From Novosphingobium mathurense (GTDB lineage: Bacteria; Pseudomonadota; Alphaproteobacteria; Sphingomonadales; Sphingomonadaceae): a stretch of 57,852 bases of DNA. The notes under the pieces are model-generated. The model did not search any database and was not told the origin of the DNA. It worked only from the letters and a program-made list of their open reading frames with translations. Positions 34,032-42,929 of the stretch are shown here, in pieces. The stretch lies in contig NZ_FVZE01000014.1 of the NCBI RefSeq assembly GCF_900168325.1, positions 1-57,852 of the forward strand, read 5' to 3'. A program made the translations under genes and the position numbers. How positions within the stretch are numbered: the stretch's first letter is position 1; every line of letters begins with the position of its first letter.

Positions 34032-37000
34032 TGCCGGAAGCTCCGGAGGCGGAGTGCTGAATGTAGGACCGTGCTTTCTTCAATTGACGCATGCTCGCAC
34101 CGGGGCGCGCTTGTGGTTGCCGCAACGGTTGTAAGACATAAGTTTGCCAAGCCCGCGTTGCACAGGCTCAGTCCGAAACCTAAGTCATCTTCCCCAGCTG
34201 CACCGGATGCGATCAGGTGGGCTGCGTCAACCATTGCGCAGCGCAAATCGGGCGCAACCACTGGTAGTACTGCGGGCAGCGAATAGTCCGCGAGGTCCAC
34301 AACAGCGAAGCTAGAATTTCCTTTAAAATCAATCATCTCAATCCAGCCTGCCGTTAGGTGCACATGCATCCTACCCTTCGCGCCCACTAATTCGCTAACC
34401 AGCGGGCATGATGCCGAGCCGACCCCCTCCAACTCGCAAGCACTCCAGAGCAGGTCGGCAACGCGGGCGTCATGAAGTACCACCGTCTCGTCAAGCACAA
34501 GTACGCGACCGGCGCACTCACCGGCATTGGCGGCCTGGAGCGCTTCTGTTAGCCGCCGCGTTCCCATATTGCGAGAGACGGACACAATCTGCATCTTGTC
34601 TGCTAGTCCTTCAGGCACCACCGGGGGACTTGGTTGCTCTCCGGGGGCATGGCAGACGATAACTGATTTTATATCAAAAGCTTTACGCAGTGAATCGATC
34701 GAGAACAGCACCGCCGAAATATCAATTTGTCCGCTAGTGGCATCGACAATGACTGAGAGCGGTCGCGCTTCTGCTGGCACCTCTAGCGGGGCCGAAATGT
34801 CCGCAACTCCGGAAGGGAAGAAGGCTTGGACCGCGACTGGCGGGGTCTCAGGCCAATAGATAGCCAAGTCGACCATGCTGGTGGCGCTCAAACCGGGATC
34901 ACCGACGATGTCTCCTTGGAGTCTTGGCATCAATTTACCCTGTGGGGGTGTGAGGCGATCGATCAGTTCTGCATCTTGAAGGTAATCGAATCCGTGAGTG
35001 GCGCTACCTGCTACTGCGCTCATGTAGAGCGTACGGCATGCGCCGCCAGCTAGGTCACCCTTCGTGGCGAAAAGCGCGCCAAGTGTCGGCACGGCGCGGG
35101 CCGCGAGCACGAGGCAGGCTCCTGCGGGACGCGCCGCCGCTGGGCTCCCGAAAGCAGCAACCTGAGCTTTGATCGCAACGTTCGAGGAGTCGTTGACGCT
35201 TCCTGAACGCACTGTGACGTTCATGCCAAGGTCGTTTATCAGCCAGTTAAGCAGATCACTATCGAGCGCAGGCTCTGTCCCGTCAGCTCCGTCGATCCCA
35301 ATCTCAATGTGAGAGAGCACAGTGGGCGGGCCTCCAGTTGAGGCCGCAATATGCTTATTAAGTAGTTCCAAGGACCGCTCACGTGCCGCCACCAACATTC
35401 CGGCGTCGCAAGATGAGGTAGCGAGTTCACCGAAATGTACGCCGCCGCGGCAAAGTGATGGAAAGACCAGCAGCGTGCTGTCGACGAGATAACCTGCCGT
35501 ATCGATCAGCGTCAGCAGCAGTGGCGCGAAGTGCGTCCGCAGGTTTAGGCGTACGATAGTTTCGCCTGTCCCCGCCCCGCCAGCTTCGCCGCAATCGAAC
35601 CAGCCTCCAGAAGCATCGGGTTGGTAGGCGCGTAGGACTACCCCGGTCGTGCCAGGACTTCCGCGAAGCCGGAGGTTCAATTCGGTCAGGTTGGCGAACC
35701 AAGCATCAACTAATGTGAGTTCACCGCCATTCAGCGCGAGCCGCAGTGCTTCGGTCGCTGTTTCCGCGGGTGGAGGCAATCCGACGGCATCTGACTGCGG
35801 GCCCATTAGCCCCAGCCACGCACCCCATTGACACGCAGCCAGCGCGCTGGAGGCTGCTACTTGGCTCTTCCCGCACGCGACTTGGATGTCGCCGACCATC
35901 ACGGGGGAGTCTGTCGCAGCACCGGCTGCTTCGCCTACGGCGGCGATATCGCGATCAAGATCAGCGAAGGACGATAACGATGAAAACGAGAGACTGCGCG
36001 CTAACCAACGACTTGCTTTGCTAGATCCTAGGCCGATAGTACGAAACGCTGAAGCGTCCGGCGAATTAATTAATCCGCTGCCAGCCACATCTGAGTTCTT
36101 GTCACGACTACCTTTTCGCGGGATACTAAAATGGGTTGTAAACTCAGGAGAACGTTTTGACGCAGCGTGCAACTCGGATCTAGAATTGGGGCCGTTTGTA
36201 CGGATTGTGCCTGCCGGGGCATCGGCAAAAATTCGCTGTCGTTTCGAATCTGCAAGCGACCGGATTTCGCGTCCTTCACCGCGGCCGTGTTCGAGGTAAT
36301 GCAAGAGTGGATTGACGCCCGCCTCGCGAACGTCCGGATTGATTTCGAGATACCAACGCGCATCGAAATCCGGGCCTGGCGAGCGACCTTCGGCTGCTCC
36401 GTGATCGAGATAGTGTTCGGCCGGATCTAGGCCTTGAATGCGTACGTCCTCATACTTGGACAGATACCACCAGCCATTAAACAACTCTGTCGTCCGCAGC
36501 AGTTCCAGTTGATCGGTGCGCCGCCGCGTGGTGAGGGCGCCTGGTAGGCGCAGCCATAGTCCGACCCGCATTGGCAGCGACCCCTCAGCTGCGGGCGGAC
36601 TAGAACGTGCATTTGCGATTGAGAGCTGAACTTGAAGGCTCTCGATTTGCGTCTCGAGCTTCCGAATGCGTTCATCACGTTCCGCGACTCTTTTCGCGCG
36701 ATCTTCACGCAGATGCTCAATTGCAGCTTGCCTCTCTGCTGCGACGCTCTGCTGCTCTTCAAGCTTCAGGCCGATCGCCGTAATCTCCGAGCGCAACTCA
36801 TCGAGCTTAGCACTCGAGGCTTTACGCGCCTCAATGCTGAGGCCATGTTCGACGCGCAGAGCTTCGAGCTGGGTCGTGCGCGCCTCGAACTTGCGCGCAT
36901 TTTCATTGGCGAGTCGCGTTTTGCGGTCGCAATCCTGTTCTATTTGGCTGAGCTTGCTGCGAGCCTGTTCCAGTTCACGAACCGTACCGTCTAGTTGGGT

Positions 37001-38356
37001 TAGTTCACGTTGAAGCGCTGCAATCTTCTCTTCTCTGCGAACTTGATCAAGCTGGGCTTCATGAACTTGCGCTAGCAGTGTTTCGCAATCACGGCGAGCC
37101 GCCTCGAGCTTCGCCTCGAGCCGTTCGCAGGTGTCGAGAGCCGCCTTACGGTTCGCCTCTGTCGCAACAAGACGCTCTTCTAGACGGGCCTGCATGATCC
37201 GTGCATCTTGACATTCTTTTAACACCCTAGCCTGAGCGGCTTGGAGAGCGCTTAGCTTGTCAAGCGCATCTGCGAGGGCGGCTTGGGCTACTCCTTGGCG
37301 TTTCTCGGCATTGCTTTGCGCAACATCGGCCTTTGCCTCGGCCACCCTTGCCCTTTCTTCGACAGCCTTAAATTGGGCGTCTCGTTCCTTGTCGTGACTT
37401 TTAAACCGACGCAGCTGACTGCCCTGGTGCAATGCAAGCGAAACCGGCTCTCCCAGTAACGCGAGCGCCCGGTCTAGTTCTTCACGTGAGCGGTCAAGCG
37501 TGGGACGATCGCCCGCGACCTCACCTTCAAGAGCCCACCGCGTAAGGATCGCATAGACATCAGCTAGAAGAGGCGTCAAACCCCGTTCCGATCCCGTTGT
37601 CGGATCCAATTCACGTGCGTGATGACGGTGTGATGCGGAAAGGAAGCCGGAAATCTCGCCATCAGTCTTAAGCGATGCACGCGGCCAAACCAGATCCAAA
37701 GAGGTTCCGATCCGGGCGGTCACGTCACCGGCATTCTCGAGGAGGCGATCATAAGTAACGAACACGCGAGAAATCGCACGGCTCGCTGCTTCTGCGTCAA
37801 GAACGTAGCGCAGCCAAAGCAGTTGGCCGATCGACAAATCGAAACCATTACGAGCATGCAGTGAAGCGGCCACCTCAAGGGGGCTACGCAGAATTGAAAC
37901 GACCCGAGTTGTGACACCGAATTGGTCGAGCACGTCGAGCCAAAATGGCATGAGCTTGCAGACTCTTGGATCCTTAAACACAAAGAGCGGAGAGTCGCCG
38001 AACTCGTCTTTAAGAAGCCGGACTGCCCTTTCACGCATCTCTTGATAGCGTGACGAATGATACCAAGCAGGTGACACCGGCTCGGGACTGCGCCAGTCGG
38101 TGCCTGCCGAATCAAGCACTATATCGCCCAAGCGCGCTGCAGCCTCAGACTCCCAGTGCCCGCTGGCATTGCTGACCTTGTTTGCCTCAGACCCTTCCAT
38201 CAACGTTCGCGGGAGGTCCGCACCAAGAAGCGACAGGACTCGCGCCAGTGCTGAAGTACCGCTACGATGCATCCCGGCAATCAATAGGCAGGTGCGCTCG
38301 GGATGCTGGATCTCACTGGAAGTTGACTGCTCGATTCTGTCCTGTGACCGCGCCAT
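34028..38356 (-). CDS. Giant fusion: sulfotransferase, coiled coil, WYL-NPDV repeats, degenerate GT-A domain
   Basis: 1442 residues from the ATG at 38356 (AAGG 7 nt upstream; an earlier ATG at 38419 has no ribosome site). Residues about 20-290 are a sulfotransferase: LLIAGMHRSGTSALARV is the 5'-phosphosulfate-binding loop and VVSILRSPLEVAASLHARNG the 3'-phosphate-binding segment. A long charged coiled coil spans about 310-575. Residues about 625-690 carry two repeats of the kind WYLSKYEDVRIQGLDPAEHY and WYLEINPDVREAGVNPLLHY, known from large glycosyltransferases. The last 245 residues (from about 1197) look like a GT2 GT-A fold, with SVIVDATSGQIDISAVLFSI, but DET (VLVLDETVVL) stands where the DxD motif would be. 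It heads a four-gene operon. Confidence 0.78.
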   Translation of the reverse strand: MARSQDRIEQSTSSEIQHPERTCLLIAGMHRSGTSALARVLSLLGADLPRTLMEGSEANKVSNASGHWESEAAARLGDIVLDSAGTDWRSPEPVSPAWYHSSRYQEMRERAVRLLKDEFGDSPLFVFKDPRVCKLMPFWLDVLDQFGVTTRVVSILRSPLEVAASLHARNGFDLSIGQLLWLRYVLDAEAASRAISRVFVTYDRLLENAGDVTARIGTSLDLVWPRASLKTDGEISGFLSASHRHHARELDPTTGSERGLTPLLADVYAILTRWALEGEVAGDRPTLDRSREELDRALALLGEPVSLALHQGSQLRRFKSHDKERDAQFKAVEERARVAEAKADVAQSNAEKRQGVAQAALADALDKLSALQAAQARVLKECQDARIMQARLEERLVATEANRKAALDTCERLEAKLEAARRDCETLLAQVHEAQLDQVRREEKIAALQRELTQLDGTVRELEQARSKLSQIEQDCDRKTRLANENARKFEARTTQLEALRVEHGLSIEARKASSAKLDELRSEITAIGLKLEEQQSVAAERQAAIEHLREDRAKRVAERDERIRKLETQIESLQVQLSIANARSSPPAAEGSLPMRVGLWLRLPGALTTRRRTDQLELLRTTELFNGWWYLSKYEDVRIQGLDPAEHYLDHGAAEGRSPGPDFDARWYLEINPDVREAGVNPLLHYLEHGRGEGREIRSLADSKRQRIFADAPAGTIRTNGPNSRSELHAASKRSPEFTTHFSIPRKGSRDKNSDVAGSGLINSPDASAFRTIGLGSSKASRWLARSLSFSSLSSFADLDRDIAAVGEAAGAATDSPVMVGDIQVACGKSQVAASSALAACQWGAWLGLMGPQSDAVGLPPPAETATEALRLALNGGELTLVDAWFANLTELNLRLRGSPGTTGVVLRAYQPDASGGWFDCGEAGGAGTGETIVRLNLRTHFAPLLLTLIDTAGYLVDSTLLVFPSLCRGGVHFGELATSSCDAGMLVAARERSLELLNKHIAASTGGPPTVLSHIEIGIDGADGTEPALDSDLLNWLINDLGMNVTVRSGSVNDSSNVAIKAQVAAFGSPAAARPAGACLVLAARAVPTLGALFATKGDLAGGACRTLYMSAVAGSATHGFDYLQDAELIDRLTPPQGKLMPRLQGDIVGDPGLSATSMVDLAIYWPETPPVAVQAFFPSGVADISAPLEVPAEARPLSVIVDATSGQIDISAVLFSIDSLRKAFDIKSVIVCHAPGEQPSPPVVPEGLADKMQIVSVSRNMGTRRLTEALQAANAGECAGRVLVLDETVVLHDARVADLLWSACELEGVGSASCPLVSELVGAKGRMHVHLTAGWIEMIDFKGNSSFAVVDLADYSLPAVLPVVAPDLRCAMVDAAHLIASGAAGEDDLGFGLSLCNAGLANLCLTTVAATTSAPRCEHASIEESTVLHSALRLRSFRQ

Positions 38357-38493
38357 TAAATACCTTGGGAAAATTTTGTCGGGCAAGCCTGTCGCTTGTG
38401 GTCGTTTTTGGCTAAACATGCAAGGTAACGGTCGGGCTTTTGAACGGCCAATGCGGCAAAGGAGCGGATGCCTGCTCAAGCAGGATAGACATT
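38357..38493. promoter_or_regulatory. Divergent spacer, sulfotransferase fusion / SGNH operon
   Basis: 137 bp between divergent starts at 38356 (minus) and 38494 (plus) must hold both promoters. No clear -35/-10 pair stood out. Confidence 0.35.
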
Positions 38494-39183
38494 ATGCGAA
38501 TTGTGTTTTTCGGAGATAGTCATGCCCATGCGCTCATTCGGGCGTTAAATAAATCGGGCGATCAGAGTGGTTTGACTGCTGTGGATATCCGGAGGATTGA
38601 AGACGGGAAAACTAATAATAAGACGATCCTCACCAATCTGGCGCAATCCTATCCAGCAGATCACCTCTTCTGCTGCTTGGGCGGGACTGAATATAACTTG
38701 TTGGGTCTTATTGAAGCCGACGAACCTTTCGATTTTCTGGTGACGCCGGATGACACCATTCTTCCGGATCGCAAGCCGGTACCGAATGGGGTAATACGTT
38801 CGGCTCTGGCTGCCCGAATGCGCTCCGCTCTGGGGCGCATGAGCGAAGTTAGGGCCCAGTATAGCTGCCCCTTTACTTGCGTGGCGCCGCCGCCGCCTTT
38901 CGCCCACATCGATGATACGGCAAGCCTGCCGCGCGCATTTCTGCCGCACTTGACCAAAGGTATTGCCCCCGCCAGCGTTCGGAGGAAACTTTACATGGTC
39001 CAGATTGGCCTTCTCGAGGCGCATTGCCGCGCTGAGGGAATAGGCTTTTTGCCTGCTCCTGTCGCTGTTCAGGACGTCGACGGTTTCCTACTCCGGAACT
39101 GCTGGAGGAACGATCCTACCCACGGCAACGCAAGGTACGGCGCCGCTGTCATCGGACAAATGAGGGACTTTCAGCTTGCCTAA
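38494..39183 (+). CDS. SGNH-hydrolase-like protein
   Basis: 229 residues from the ATG at 38494 with AGGA upstream. The N-terminus MRIVFFGDSHAHALIRAL has the block-I GDSH of SGNH/GDSL enzymes (catalytic Ser), and NDPTHGNARYGAAVIGQM near the end gives the block-V D-x-x-H pair. The intermediate Gly/Asn blocks are less clear. In capsule loci such proteins are esterases or O-acetyl-transferring enzymes acting on sugars. It shares its 3' end with the next gene by 8 nt. Confidence 0.75.
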   Translation: MRIVFFGDSHAHALIRALNKSGDQSGLTAVDIRRIEDGKTNNKTILTNLAQSYPADHLFCCLGGTEYNLLGLIEADEPFDFLVTPDDTILPDRKPVPNGVIRSALAARMRSALGRMSEVRAQYSCPFTCVAPPPPFAHIDDTASLPRAFLPHLTKGIAPASVRRKLYMVQIGLLEAHCRAEGIGFLPAPVAVQDVDGFLLRNCWRNDPTHGNARYGAAVIGQMRDFQLA

Positions 39184-40261
39184 CTCACATCCCTATCGTG
39201 GCTGCCCCGATTACCAGTTCTGGCGCAAAGAACCGGCGATACAAGAGCCCCGAGCGTTTGATCCGGTAGTTTCGCCAGCGTTTCACATCGCACCGGATGA
39301 CGCCGTGGTCACCGCAGGCAGCTGTTTCGCTCAACACGTGGCAAGATATCTGGCATCCAACGGATTCAACTTTCTAGTCACTGAAAGGCTCAATTCAGCC
39401 TTCGATCCAAAGTTCGCAGCAGAATTCAATTACGGTTTGTTTCCCGCCCGATACGGCAATCTCTATACGGCACGTCAGCTAAGACAGCTCATCGAGCGCG
39501 CCTATGGAATGTTTGGGCCGGTATGCGACACTTGGGCTGCCTCAGACGGCAGCGTGGTTGACCCATTCCGACCGCAGATCCAACCCGGCGGGTTCATTTG
39601 TGCCGAAGAACTTGCTCTCGATCGCGCCGTTCATCTCGCCGCGGTGCGCAAAGCCTTTGAGAAGATGAAAGTGTTCGTCTTCACGCTCGGCTTAACCGAA
39701 ACTTGGATGGACCGCCGCGATGGCGCGGTCTATCCGCTCGCGCCTGGAGTAGCGGGCGGAGAATTCGATCCCGAAATTCACGTGTTTCATAACTTTACAG
39801 TCGAAGAAACAGTGGCCGACATGCAAGCTTCAATCGACTTCATCCGAACGCGCAACCCTGGCGTTCGTATTATTCTCACCGTATCCCCGGTCCCACTCAA
39901 TGCGACCGCCGTAGATCGACACGTGTTTACATCAACGACTTATTCTAAGGCAGTCTTGCGCGTGGCAGCCGAGGAGATTTGCCAACGCAATAAGGAATGC
40001 GACTACTTTCCTTCATATGAGATAATCACCTCGCCGTATGCGCGCGGACAATATTATGCAGACGACTGCCGCGAAGTCCGGCCAGAAGGCGTTGAGCATG
40101 TGATGTCGACATTCCTTCGGCACTACGCTGAAACAGGAGCCAGAACAGTGACGCGTCAAACAAAGTCCTCGACTTCGCCCACATCAACTGTGCCCGAAGC
40201 GCCATCAGTTGAGAAGCTCCTGCAAGTCCTTTGTGACGAAGAAGCCATTGATAATGAATGA
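39176..40261 (+). CDS. GSCFA-domain protein
   Basis: 361 residues from a TTG at 39176 preceded by GAGGGAC; it overlaps the previous gene by 8 nt. The start (HPYRGCPDYQFWRKEPAIQEP) and AGSCFAQHVARYL are the defining GSCFA signature; FVFTLGLTETWMDRRDGAVYPLAPG and TVSPVPLNATAVDRH are later conserved blocks. The fold is related to SGNH hydrolases. Its activity is not established. Downstream of the SGNH gene, upstream of kdsA in the capsule locus. Confidence 0.85.
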   Translation: MPNSHPYRGCPDYQFWRKEPAIQEPRAFDPVVSPAFHIAPDDAVVTAGSCFAQHVARYLASNGFNFLVTERLNSAFDPKFAAEFNYGLFPARYGNLYTARQLRQLIERAYGMFGPVCDTWAASDGSVVDPFRPQIQPGGFICAEELALDRAVHLAAVRKAFEKMKVFVFTLGLTETWMDRRDGAVYPLAPGVAGGEFDPEIHVFHNFTVEETVADMQASIDFIRTRNPGVRIILTVSPVPLNATAVDRHVFTSTTYSKAVLRVAAEEICQRNKECDYFPSYEIITSPYARGQYYADDCREVRPEGVEHVMSTFLRHYAETGARTVTRQTKSSTSPTSTVPEAPSVEKLLQVLCDEEAIDNE

Positions 40262-40402
40262 CGTTGCCCGCCAACTACCAATAGCAGAACCGTTAACACT
40301 ATTGTGTATGGCGTAGCGTGTGAGCTGCCGAATGCTGCGACCGGAAGATTTTTTCTGCGTCATTTCCCTGTATTAGACGACATCCCTACCAAGGACCTAA
40401 AC

Positions 40403-41245
40403 TTGACCCATTCGATTACCTTGAAGAATGGCATTACATTCGCCAACGATGCACCATTTGTTCTAATCGGTGGCATGAATGTCATTGAAGACCGCGAGAT
40501 TGTTCTGGAGGTTGCCCGTACTTTCGTTGAAGTCACCGCGCGTTTAGGCATTCCATATGTCTTCAAGGCCAGTTTTGACAAAGCAAACCGCTCATCAATC
40601 AATTCATTTCGCGGCCCCGGGCTCGACAAGGGCCTCGAAATTCTCGCTGAAGTGAAGGAAACATTCGGTCTGGCCGTGCTCACTGACGTACATGAGCCAT
40701 GTCAGGCAGCGCCTGCCGCCCAGGTTGCGGACATCATTCAACTACCCGCCTTTCTGGCTCGGCAAACCGATCTAGTGATAGCCATGGCTAAGACTGGCGC
40801 TGTTATCAATGTCAAGAAGCCGCAATTTTTGGCGCCTCAAGAAATGGCTCATATACTGCGCAAATGCGAGGAAGCGGGTAACCGTCGTATAATTCTTTGT
40901 GAGCGTGGCAGCAGCTTCGGCTACAATAATTTGGTGGTCGATATGCTCGGTATGGACTTAATGAAGGCGATGGCGCCTGTTGTGTTTGATGCCACTCACG
41001 CGCTGCAGCGGCCCGGCGGCCGTGCTGATAGTGCCGACGGGCGTAGAGCCCAAGCTTCCGCACTGGCGCGCTCGGGGATGGCGCTCGGCCTCGCCGGACT
41101 GTTTCTGGAAGCTCATCCAGACCCAAACAACGCCCTGTGCGACGGTCCTTGTGCGTTGCGCCTCGATAAACTCGAGCCTTATTTGGAACAGTTGCTAGCA
41201 CTTGATCGCCTAGTCAAAACGTTTCAGTCCATCGAGTTAGATTAA
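40403..41245 (+). CDS. kdsA: 3-deoxy-8-phosphooctulonate synthase (Kdo-8-P synthase)
   Basis: 280 residues from a TTG at 40403 preceded by AAGGA, exactly the family length; upstream GTG at 40304 would add 33 atypical residues. Motifs: FVLIGGMNVIEDREIVLEVA, YVFKASFDKANRSS, GLAVLTDVHEP, DIIQLPAFLARQTDL, NVKKPQFLAPQEM and HPDPNNALCDGP. It condenses arabinose 5-phosphate with phosphoenolpyruvate. Works with the two KpsF proteins and KdsB for the capsule linker. Confidence 0.95.
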   Translation: MTHSITLKNGITFANDAPFVLIGGMNVIEDREIVLEVARTFVEVTARLGIPYVFKASFDKANRSSINSFRGPGLDKGLEILAEVKETFGLAVLTDVHEPCQAAPAAQVADIIQLPAFLARQTDLVIAMAKTGAVINVKKPQFLAPQEMAHILRKCEEAGNRRIILCERGSSFGYNNLVVDMLGMDLMKAMAPVVFDATHALQRPGGRADSADGRRAQASALARSGMALGLAGLFLEAHPDPNNALCDGPCALRLDKLEPYLEQLLALDRLVKTFQSIELD

Positions 41246-41342
41246 TTTCAGTAGTGTCGTCGGTCTGAGGGGGCCGCGTTTAAAGATTCTGAGCGAGCCA
41301 CCCTCACATGAATTTGGGGTATCGCGCGTGGAAGGAAACAGT

Positions 41343-42062
41343 ATGAGTGAACAGGCAATTCTCAAGGTATTCGTCGGCTATGACAGTCGGGAAGATATTG
41401 CTTGGCAGGTTTGCAAACACTCGCTCCTTCGCCATTCGGGCGACGATTTGCTCGTTTCTCCGTTGCGGCAAGATGTGCTTCGCGAATTAAATCTCTACAC
41501 CCGTCCAATTGACAAGTCTGCGTCAACGGAGTTTTCGCTGACTCGTTTTTTGACACCCTATTTAGCCGCTACGTCGGGCTGGGTGGTCTTTTGTGACTGC
41601 GATTTCCTCTTTACGACCGACATCCGCAAAGTTCTCGAAAATCTCGATCCGGCCAAAGCAGTTTACTGCGTGCAGCACGATTACACGCCGCACTTCGGGG
41701 TCAAAATGGACAACCAGAAGCAGACCACTTACCCTCGGAAGAATTGGTCTTCATTCATGGTCCTCAATTGCGATCATCCCTACGTTAAGGCACTAACGCC
41801 GGAGGTCGTAAACTCTGCGTCCCCTGCCTATTTACATCGCTTTAGCTGGGTTTCGAATGATGCCGCCATAGGCGCCCTCGATCTTGATTGGAATTTCCTC
41901 GAAGGCGAGTATGCAAAGCCCGAAACGCTACCGCGTGTGGTCCACTATACAAATGGCGGGCCTTGGTTCGATGAATGGCAAGACGTAGATTATGCCGATG
42001 AGTGGCGCGAGGAACGTGCGCTATATGAGGCATCGGCTAGCAGATCCCGAGAGGCGGCGTGA
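41343..42062 (+). CDS. Glycosyltransferase, GT8-like
   Basis: 239 residues from the ATG at 41343 with AAGGA 7 nt upstream. KVFVGYDSREDIAWQVCKHS is the N-terminal nucleotide-binding start; VVFCDCDFLFTTDI carries the DxD metal motif (DCD), and NCDHPYVK, NDAAIGALDLDWNFL and HYTNGGPWF follow. The pattern is GT-A and GT8-like. It is the last gene of the SGNH-GSCFA-kdsA operon and ends 39 nt before a convergent gene. Sugar unknown. Confidence 0.8.
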   Translation: MSEQAILKVFVGYDSREDIAWQVCKHSLLRHSGDDLLVSPLRQDVLRELNLYTRPIDKSASTEFSLTRFLTPYLAATSGWVVFCDCDFLFTTDIRKVLENLDPAKAVYCVQHDYTPHFGVKMDNQKQTTYPRKNWSSFMVLNCDHPYVKALTPEVVNSASPAYLHRFSWVSNDAAIGALDLDWNFLEGEYAKPETLPRVVHYTNGGPWFDEWQDVDYADEWREERALYEASASRSREAA

Positions 42063-42101
42063 ACCAACCTGCCGCAACTGAAAATCTTAGATCTGAAATC
42101 T

Positions 42102-42929
42102 TCAGTCGCGGCGCTGCATTAGCGTATTCTTTCCAGGCCAGTACGCCCTAATGCGGTCGCACCACATTCGTGGTCCAATTGTCCAACTAGCTCCCCCGGC
42201 GCGCAATTCTCGTATGATTGTGGTGAGATCGCGCCAGACCGAGGTGCGTTCGTCAAGACTCTCGTACAGTTTGAGAAATTGATGAACACCAAGCACATCG
42301 ACCATGTGGAAGACCCCATGGAAGCCAAATGACATGTGCAAGTTGCCACTTCGCTCGCAGGAAAAGCGTGCGGCTAGTGTTGTTTCAGCAAACCGCAGTC
42401 CGCGCTTTTCTAGTGCGGATCGGTTCACCCGCCCGATCATGACATCCTCCGGATGGCCAATTGTCATTCCCGGAGCACGGCACGCCTCCATTAGATTCCG
42501 GCTTCGTAGTGAGAACCCTCCGTTGCCGACATTATGTCCATCGCTGAATTGGGGCCAGGGGGCGCCAATGTAGTCACATTCGAGGAAGGCGTCTTCCCAA
42601 AGCTTCGGATGGGTCGGATAGCCATCCCACTGGACTAACATACAGTGCTGCAATGTCACATGATCGACTAGGTCACGCAACACGAACTGCGAATAAGCCG
42701 CGCTACTGACGATAGGTTCTATCGTCACAACGCGGATCCCTGGAGTCGCAATTTCATGCGCTGAATCGGTAAAAAGCACACAATCGCCAAAATTAGCTAC
42801 TGTCATTGCCCGGCGCAGTGCCGCCACGGTAGCCAGAATGTTGACCGAGGCGACCGCACAAAGCATTACTCCGGGTAGCGACAACTTACGAGCCCGGACA
42901 GAACCGCTATCGTCTAAAAGCGGGCTCAT
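42102..42929 (-). CDS. DUF5672-family glycosyltransferase-like protein
   Basis: 275 residues; its ATG at 42929 overlaps the preceding GT2 stop by 4 nt. VQWDGYPTHPKLWEDAFLEC, DYIGAPWPQF and VGNGGFSLRSRNLM are characteristic of the DUF5672 family, found in glycan-synthesis loci and believed to be glycosyltransferases. HGVFHMVDVLG lies later. No clear DxD motif is present apart from QWDGY. Last gene of the rml-kpsF-kdsB-GT operon. Confidence 0.78.
   Translation of the reverse strand: MSPLLDDSGSVRARKLSLPGVMLCAVASVNILATVAALRRAMTVANFGDCVLFTDSAHEIATPGIRVVTIEPIVSSAAYSQFVLRDLVDHVTLQHCMLVQWDGYPTHPKLWEDAFLECDYIGAPWPQFSDGHNVGNGGFSLRSRNLMEACRAPGMTIGHPEDVMIGRVNRSALEKRGLRFAETTLAARFSCERSGNLHMSFGFHGVFHMVDVLGVHQFLKLYESLDERTSVWRDLTTIIRELRAGGASWTIGPRMWCDRIRAYWPGKNTLMQRRD

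Noticed and set aside
42077..42106. ACTGAA/TTCAGT dyad between the convergent GT8-like and DUF5672 genes
   Set aside because: Only a 6-bp stem with a mismatch inside and no T-run; too weak to call a terminator.
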